A stretch of DNA of 64,000 nt from Candidatus Acetothermia bacterium (GTDB lineage Bacteria; Bipolaricaulota; Bipolaricaulia; RBG-16-55-9), in contig JACQCZ010000005.1 in NCBI GenBank assembly GCA_016201405.1, positions 30,162 through 94,161 of the forward strand, read 5' to 3'. The notes beneath the pieces were generated by a model. It was not told the origin of the DNA, made no database searches, and was given only the letters and a program-made list of their open reading frames with translations. Below are positions 58,358 to 64,000 of the stretch, one piece after another. Made by a program: the position numbers and the translations under genes. The first letter of the stretch is position 1; the number at the start of each line of letters is the position of its first letter.

Positions 58358-58864
58358 TTAGTTGAGCCACCAAATGAGCCCGCTCTTGCCGCTCCAGTAG
58401 TCACTGAAGTGGACGTTGATTGGGTTGGCGCGGTTTCTGAGCGTTGGCCATGTGTTGTAGGCAATAGCGTGATAGTAGATCTCTTTGGTCAGCGACTCTT
58501 TCACGAATTCTATGTCTGGGTAGGGTCGCAGCTTTGCGTCGACCATGCTGTACATGGAGACAGTCCAAGCGGCAATATCACTTGCACCACTCCAAGAGGA
58601 GGAGGCCTTTTCAATCCCCTTTGGCCTCAAATACAAGACCAGCCCGTCGGACGTGACTCGCACGGAGCTGATATAGTCATAGCTTGGATCATTCACGGAC
58701 GGATAGACATAGACGTCATTGGTGACGGCCTGAGCTGTCACATCAGCGTTGCTCTGGATTGACTCGTCCTGGCCAATTCCAGCTGTCAACAAAGATGTTG
58801 CACACCCGCTTAAAGTCAAGGCTGCCGCGATTGTGACTCCCAACAGACCCAATTTAAATCGCAT
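58358..58864 (-). CDS. Lipoprotein of unknown function
   Basis: MRFKLGLLGVTIAAALTLSGCAT lipobox; ATG 58864. Confidence 0.65.
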   Translation of the reverse strand: MRFKLGLLGVTIAAALTLSGCATSLLTAGIGQDESIQSNADVTAQAVTNDVYVYPSVNDPSYDYISSVRVTSDGLVLYLRPKGIEKASSSWSGASDIAAWTVSMYSMVDAKLRPYPDIEFVKESLTKEIYYHAIAYNTWPTLRNRANPINVHFSDYWSGKSGLIWWLN

Positions 58865-58984
58865 ACTTCCCGCTCCCCCTTTGTTTGTGAACAACTTCTT
58901 GATTTCGAAAGAAATACCTTGTGAATGGATCATTTTAGACTAGATTCATCGATAATTGCCAGTCCCGATTATTCGCTGACCCAG

Positions 58985-59986
58985 CTATGAGTGAACTTCG
59001 ATAATATCGCCATCTTGGACGACATGATCGCGCTCAACCCGCTGCCCTTGGAACTCTGCAGAGCCCCAAATGCGTGCAAACTTCAGGCTCTCCGCCAGAT
59101 CATGATGGATGGCCTTGGCCACGTCCAGCATCGTGCTTCCGCGCGGCAATATGTAAGGAGCCTCTTTCGATGCGGGTTGACCTGGCTTCTTGGAATAGAC
59201 GCGAACGACATCCAGAATCTCAAAGAGCGCGCGGCGCATCCCATTCAGTTTTTCCAGCTCATGAGTTGAGACGGCAACGATGGGGTACTCCTCGCCATAC
59301 ATCTCTTGCAGAGTCTTCAGCGCTTCTGTCGGTTCAGGTGCAGGTGCATCTGCTTTGGTCGCGATGATCTGACCTTTGCGCATCACGCCTGGCCCTGGGA
59401 AGCTCTTATCAAAATTCTTTGGCCCCACGACTTTGATATTGGCCTTCTCCAGATAATCAAGACCTTCCATAACAGAGTCTTCGGGAGCCGGCTGACTGAG
59501 ATCGATCAGCATGGCCACGATATCGGCCTGCCGGACGAGATTGTAGACCCATGGCTCAGCAAACTCGGAGAAGGGTGGCAGATCAATGAGCTGGATCTGA
59601 ACATCTTCAAAGGTCATCATGCCCACAGTGGGAGTGAAGGTCGAGAAGGGAAAATCAGCGATCTCAGGTTTAGCATGAGTCACGGCGGCCAAGAGCGAGG
59701 ACTTTCCACAATTGGGCAGACCTACGAGCACAACCTGTCCTGCTCCTGCTCGTTCGATGTGCTCCCATGCCTGAGTACTCACTTTTGTCTGTTTTGGCTT
59801 CTTTTGAATCTCTTCCTGGAGCTTGGAGAGCCGCTTTTTGAGATCAACACGCAGGCGCTCAGTTCCTTTGTGCTTGGGGACGAGCACCATCATCTCTTTT
59901 AGAGCTTCCAGCTTCTCATCCAAATTTGAAGTAGAGCGGTATCGCAACTCCGCCTTCGTATATTCTGGAGGGACATTTGTAGTCAT
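58985..59986 (-). CDS. DRG/Obg-like GTPase with C-terminal TGS domain
   Basis: G1 VGLPNCGKSSLLAAVT; FSTFTPTVGMM; LIDLPPFSE; ATKADAP; TGS YILPRGSTMLDVAKAIHHDLAESLKFARIWG. Confidence 0.9.
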   Translation of the reverse strand: MTTNVPPEYTKAELRYRSTSNLDEKLEALKEMMVLVPKHKGTERLRVDLKKRLSKLQEEIQKKPKQTKVSTQAWEHIERAGAGQVVLVGLPNCGKSSLLAAVTHAKPEIADFPFSTFTPTVGMMTFEDVQIQLIDLPPFSEFAEPWVYNLVRQADIVAMLIDLSQPAPEDSVMEGLDYLEKANIKVVGPKNFDKSFPGPGVMRKGQIIATKADAPAPEPTEALKTLQEMYGEEYPIVAVSTHELEKLNGMRRALFEILDVVRVYSKKPGQPASKEAPYILPRGSTMLDVAKAIHHDLAESLKFARIWGSAEFQGQRVERDHVVQDGDIIEVHS

Positions 59987-60070
59987 TCGATCTCACCAAG
60001 CTAAAAATACCAGCTTCGCCTGCATGGAGCAAACGACTTAGCCTGTATACTATGGCTACGGAGGCAACCC

Positions 60071-61516
60071 GTGAGCGATATCTCAATTCACAAAATTTCA
60101 GAGAATGTCTGGGAGATCCCCCAGACGGGCGGAATGCGTGTTCCGGCCCGCGTCTTTGCCAGCGATGCTCTGCTGGAAAAGATTAGAGAAGATGCCACGC
60201 TCACGCAGCTTCGCAACGCCACCCATCTGCCAGGAATTCACAAATACGCACTTGCGCTGCCGGACGCACATCAGGGCTATGGCTTTCCTGTCGGCGGCGT
60301 GGCTGCTCTGGATGCAGAGCATGGCGTCATCTCACCTGGGGCAATTGGCTATGACATCAATTGCGGAGTTCGCGTCTGCAAGACCAATCTCTGCTATGAC
60401 GACCTCAAAGGCAAAGAGCAGCAGCTAGTTGACCTGCTATTCTCACAAGTTCCGACGGGGATTGGAAGAGGGAGCATCGTTGGCACACTCTCGGAGAAAG
60501 AGTTGGATCAGGTTGCCACCCGAGGTGTCCGCTGGGCCGTCGAGAAGGGGCATGGCGTTGAGAATGATCTGCTGCACTGTGAAGATGAAGGCTTTCGCCC
60601 CGGTGCCGATCCCCGCTGTGTGTCGAATGATGCCAAGGGGCGCGGGAGAGGGCAGCTCGGCTCGCTCGGCTCTGGAAACCACTTTTTGGAGGTGCAGCGC
60701 GTCTCAGAGATTTTTGATGATGAGATTGCCAAACAATATGGGCTCTTTGAGAATCAAGTGGTCTTTACGATTCATTGCGGCTCGCGCGGCTATGGCCATC
60801 AGATCTGCACCGATTATCTTCGCATCGTAGAGCATGAGCACCGCGATCTGATCAAGCAGCTTCCAGACCGCGAGCTGGCCTGCGCACCTGCAAACAGCAA
60901 AGCAGGCCAAGGCTATTACAAGGCAATGAACTGCGCCATCAACTTTGCTTGGTGCAATCGCCAGCTCATCATGCACCATACCCGCATCTGCTTTGAACAG
61001 GTCTTTCGCGCCCCTTGGGAGAAGCTTGGCATGGAGCTTTTGTATGATGTTGCGCACAACATTGGTAAACGTGAGGTTCATAAAATCAATGGAGTCGAAA
61101 AAGAAGTTTATGTCCATCGCAAGGGAGCGACGCGCTCTTTTCCGGCAGGCCGGCAGGAGCTGCCGCGAGCCTATCGCCATGTGGGGCAGCCAGTCATCAT
61201 CCCTGGCTCGATGGGGACTGGAACTTATGTTTTGAAGGGCACGCAGACAGCGCTCGATTTGACGTTTGGAAGCACGGCGCATGGTGCAGGACGAATGTTC
61301 TCGCGGGCTAAGGCGAGAAAGCAGTGGCGGGCAGAGGACATCACGCGCGATCTCAAGGCGAATGGAATCTATGTCCTTGGACAGAGCAAGGCGACTATTG
61401 CAGAAGAGGCGCCGGGTGCATACAAAGATTTGGATGAAGTGGTGCGGGTCTCGCATGAATTAGGCATCGGAATGCGTGTGGCCAAAATGACTCCGGTTTG
61501 CAACATAAAGGGCTGA
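60071..61516 (+). CDS. rtcB: RNA-splicing ligase RtcB
   Basis: LPDAHQGYGFPVGGVAA; GAIGYDINCGVRV; LGSLGSGNHFLEVQ; VFTIHCGSRGYGHQ; MGTGTYVLKG. Confidence 0.96.
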   Translation: MSDISIHKISENVWEIPQTGGMRVPARVFASDALLEKIREDATLTQLRNATHLPGIHKYALALPDAHQGYGFPVGGVAALDAEHGVISPGAIGYDINCGVRVCKTNLCYDDLKGKEQQLVDLLFSQVPTGIGRGSIVGTLSEKELDQVATRGVRWAVEKGHGVENDLLHCEDEGFRPGADPRCVSNDAKGRGRGQLGSLGSGNHFLEVQRVSEIFDDEIAKQYGLFENQVVFTIHCGSRGYGHQICTDYLRIVEHEHRDLIKQLPDRELACAPANSKAGQGYYKAMNCAINFAWCNRQLIMHHTRICFEQVFRAPWEKLGMELLYDVAHNIGKREVHKINGVEKEVYVHRKGATRSFPAGRQELPRAYRHVGQPVIIPGSMGTGTYVLKGTQTALDLTFGSTAHGAGRMFSRAKARKQWRAEDITRDLKANGIYVLGQSKATIAEEAPGAYKDLDEVVRVSHELGIGMRVAKMTPVCNIKG

Positions 61517-61619
61517 GGTCGAGAATGTCATTCAGGCCAAGCGGAGCGCGAGCCGGAATCCGGGCCTGTAAATTCCATTGCATATAGAAGATTCGAGAAT
61601 GCCATAAGGGGCTGAAAAC

Positions 61620-62174
61620 TTGAAAGATCTCATCTCAAAACTACTGCGCGAATTGGGTGAAGATCCAAAACGGGATGGGCTGCGTGAGACTCCGGAGCGC
61701 GTCTCCGAGCTATTAAAAGAGCTCACCCAGGGCTATCAGCTTGACCCCAAAGAGATCGTTGGCGATTCCATCTTCTCGGTTGAATATGACTCGATGGTTG
61801 TCGTAAAGGAGATTGAGTATTACTCGCTCTGTGAGCATCATCTTGTCCCATTCTTTGGGCATGTTCATGTCGGCTATATTCCAGCCGGCAAAGTAATCGG
61901 AGCCGGAACGATTCCGCGTGTTGTTGATCTCTTTGCAAAGAGGCTCCAAATTCAAGAGCGCCTGACTGAAGAGATCGCCACGTTTCTGGAAGAAGTGATA
62001 AAGCCCCTTGGAGTCGGGGTTGTTATTGAAGGATTGCACCTTTGCATGGCCATGCGCGGTGCTGGCACACGGGATGCCCGGATGGTGACCAGCGCCATGA
62101 AGGGAATCTTCCGCAAAGATGCCCGAACGAGAGCCGAGTTCTTGCAGCTCATCGGCTCACGGGACGCAGTATGA
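61620..62174 (+). CDS. folE: GTP cyclohydrolase I
   Basis: LCEHHLVPFFGHVHVGYIPAGKVIG; VDLFAKRLQIQERLTEEIA; CMAMRGAGTRDARMVTS. Confidence 0.96.
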   Translation: MKDLISKLLRELGEDPKRDGLRETPERVSELLKELTQGYQLDPKEIVGDSIFSVEYDSMVVVKEIEYYSLCEHHLVPFFGHVHVGYIPAGKVIGAGTIPRVVDLFAKRLQIQERLTEEIATFLEEVIKPLGVGVVIEGLHLCMAMRGAGTRDARMVTSAMKGIFRKDARTRAEFLQLIGSRDAV

Positions 62175-62190
62175 CCCTCAAAAGAACTCG

Positions 62191-62219
62191 TTGACAATAT
62201 TTGGAAATCGCCCTACAAT
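62191..62219 (+). promoter_or_regulatory. Sigma70-type promoter for pgsA
   Basis: TTGACA-N17-TACAAT, upstream of the 62241 start. Confidence 0.75.
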
Positions 62220-62240
62220 TCTGTCTGTGAGAGTTTAAAT

Positions 62241-62795
62241 ATGACCTGGAATCTGCCCAATATCATCACGCTGCTCCGCATGGCCATGATTCCCCTCTTT
62301 CTCTTCTTTCTCCTCTCAGGGATCGTTCCACATGGCGAAATTTTCGCGCTAGTTGTATTTGCAACTGCTGCCATCTCCGATGGTGTGGATGGTTGGATTG
62401 CACGAAGCCGCAAGCAAGAGACACTTTTTGGCAAGTTCGCCGATCCCATTGCGGATAAGCTCCTCATCATGGCCGCGCTTTTAGCATTTGTAGGATTGGG
62501 AGAGATCTGGAATGTCTGGGTTCTCATCATTCTGGCTCGGGAGTTTTTGGTGATGGGGCTTCGCCTTCTTGCCATCTCTCATGATGTGGTCATCTCGGCC
62601 AGCATTCTCGGTAAGCTCAAGACTCTGTCACACATTTGTCTGGTCGTTGTTTTGCTGCTCAATCGCTTCTGGGAGTGGGGCCCAGTTGGGGATAGTGTCA
62701 AGAACGGGTTCATCTATCTGGCAGTCGCTTTGACATTGCTTTCAGGCTTTGAGTACTTTTACAAGAGCCGGTCACTTTTTCGCACTGCGTCATAA
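62241..62795 (+). CDS. pgsA: CDP-diacylglycerol--glycerol-3-phosphate 3-phosphatidyltransferase
   Basis: WNLPNIITLLRM; SDGVDGWIARSRKQETLFGKFADPIADKLLI (CDP-alcohol phosphotransferase motif). Confidence 0.94.
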   Translation: MTWNLPNIITLLRMAMIPLFLFFLLSGIVPHGEIFALVVFATAAISDGVDGWIARSRKQETLFGKFADPIADKLLIMAALLAFVGLGEIWNVWVLIILAREFLVMGLRLLAISHDVVISASILGKLKTLSHICLVVVLLLNRFWEWGPVGDSVKNGFIYLAVALTLLSGFEYFYKSRSLFRTAS

Positions 62796-62828
62796 CAACA
62801 AAACCAGATAATTTTGAGAGGAGAATCT

Positions 62829-63841
62829 ATGCCCAATCCTCAAGCCCAACTCGTGCTCAATATTTTGGATGAGATGTGGATGTCAGATGGCTGGATTGAT
62901 CCATTAGAGCCTCTGCTTGACGGCTGGACGCGGGAGCAGGTGACGCGGTCTTACGCAACAGGCGTGATTCCTGTGGAAGGGAATATCAACCACACGTCTT
63001 ATTGGGAAGATTATGCTCTCCATCTGGTTACGGGAAAATCTCTGGAAGATCTGAAGGCACTGGGCGATGCCGACAACGGGAAATTTCCAGAGAAGATGTC
63101 TAAATATCCGCAATCGGCCGGCCATTTCAAAGAGGTCCGCGCTGAGCTTCGAAAAGCAGTGCTCAATCTGGATGAAAAGGCACTAGACGAAAGGGCAGAG
63201 GGGGACATGCTGTCACGGAGCGCGCGCGCCGCTACGCGTGCCGTTCATTCCGGCTATCATGCTGGCCAGCTCTCATATTTACGCAGGTTGATGGAAGCTG
63301 CTGAACCGAAAACGACGGGCAGCATCACTATGCCGACATCCAAATTTTCCGGGTCCAAGCGGATGCTGCTCGATCTGATGGACTTTGCCTGGATCGGTGG
63401 CTATTCGTTTGATCCCTTTGAAGATGTGACCAAAGATATCTCAAAAAGCGATGCTCGCAAAACTGTAAAAGCTGGCATGCCAGCGATTTTGGGAATCGTC
63501 AACCACATGAAGTTTTGGGAAGAGTATGTCACTCGAAGATTGCGCGGTTTGGACACGACTGACATGGCTGTTGTAGAGCCAGGAGAGGCCCCTAGCGGTA
63601 TGCCAGGCTGGCCAGAAGCTCGAGAATCGCTCATTGCGCCCAGCATGCGGAGCTTCGTGCAGCCTTAGAGGCGTTGACTGATGATGACATGGCCAAGCCT
63701 CGACCGGGCAAGGGCAAGGGATTTGAAGAGGGACAGCCCGCGCAGTGGCTTGCCTATGGGATTGTCATTCATCATTCTTATCATGTGGGGCAGATCGTGC
63801 TCTTGCGTCAATTGATGGGTCACAAAGAGTATTTTATCTAA
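62829..63841 (+). pseudogene. Double-DinB-domain protein with apparent frameshift near 63639
   Basis: ORF stops at 63668, but the next frame continues HAELRAALEALTDDDMAKPRPGKGKGFEEGQPAQWLAYGIVIHHSYHVGQIVLLRQLMGHKEYFI* to 63841. Confidence 0.75.
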
Positions 63842-63873
63842 GCGATCTCTAAACCTACCTTCCCAAAAAGAAG

Positions 63874-63900
63874 AGAGGGCCGGAGTGACTCCGGCCCTCT
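63874..63900. terminator. Strong hairpin between convergent genes
   Basis: AGAGGGCCGGAG-TGA-CTCCGGCCCTCT, 12-bp perfect stem followed by TT. Confidence 0.8.
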
Positions 63901-63923
63901 TTCATGTTCTACAAAGGTCTGGC

Positions 63924-64000
63924 TTAGAAGCTGATGGTCACGAAGATCTCAGCCTCAACAAGTCCGGCTGTGTCAAACGTGGCTGAGGCATCCAAGCTGA
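63924..64000 (-). CDS. Partial CDS (C-terminus only), candidate outer-membrane beta-barrel
   Basis: Minus strand reads SLDASATFDTAGLVEAEIFVTISF*; alternating beta-strand ending in Phe; truncated by window edge. Confidence 0.45.
   Translation of the reverse strand, partial: SLDASATFDTAGLVEAEIFVTISF

Noticed and set aside
60704-61456. 250-aa minus-strand ORF antisense to rtcB
   Set aside because: Fully inside a strongly supported rtcB; no recognisable domain.

Overview
64 kb bacterial chromosomal window, mostly densely packed protein-coding genes. I found no rRNA, convincing tRNA or CRISPR array. Lnt, several lipoproteins and a C-terminal beta-strand ending in Phe at the right edge suggest a diderm; I do not name a taxon. 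Main contents: a solo IS200/IS605-type TnpA with matching end hairpins (left edge); PhoH plus a short PgpH-like HD protein; RluA; a minus-strand locus (about 9.4-17.4 kb) encoding an ECF sigma factor, a TM protein with a CBM48/AMPK-type domain, three secreted proteins and a 1.25-kDa-residue-scale (about 1254 aa) S8 subtilase; Lnt; an M20 peptidase; an alkyltransferase-like protein; a RimB-like/RimK pair; a LonB-like AAA protease; an acyl-CoA/CoA-transferase gene set; GABA-type aminotransferase and PanD; an M1 peptidase-LytS-LytTR operon; two ABC transporter sets; NadK; GcvT; a SFEDLL-repeat secreted protein; a DRG/Obg-like TGS GTPase; RtcB; FolE; PgsA; and a frameshifted double-DinB gene. The best candidate for an undescribed system is the sigma/CBM48/subtilase locus. 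In it, the secreted protein encoded just upstream of the protease ends in a segment that aligns by eye with the subtilase's own N-terminal propeptide (IDSVL...GI.xSG...LA..GV.[YF][IV]R.P..PQ). This suggests a stand-alone propeptide-like inhibitor or chaperone. Two proteins of the locus also share a DUF4384-like/PKD/C-terminal beta module. A second strong observation is a decayed tandem duplication at the haloperoxidase/GNAT junction, with an identifiable deletion scar. All homology calls are from reading sequences by eye; no searches were run.
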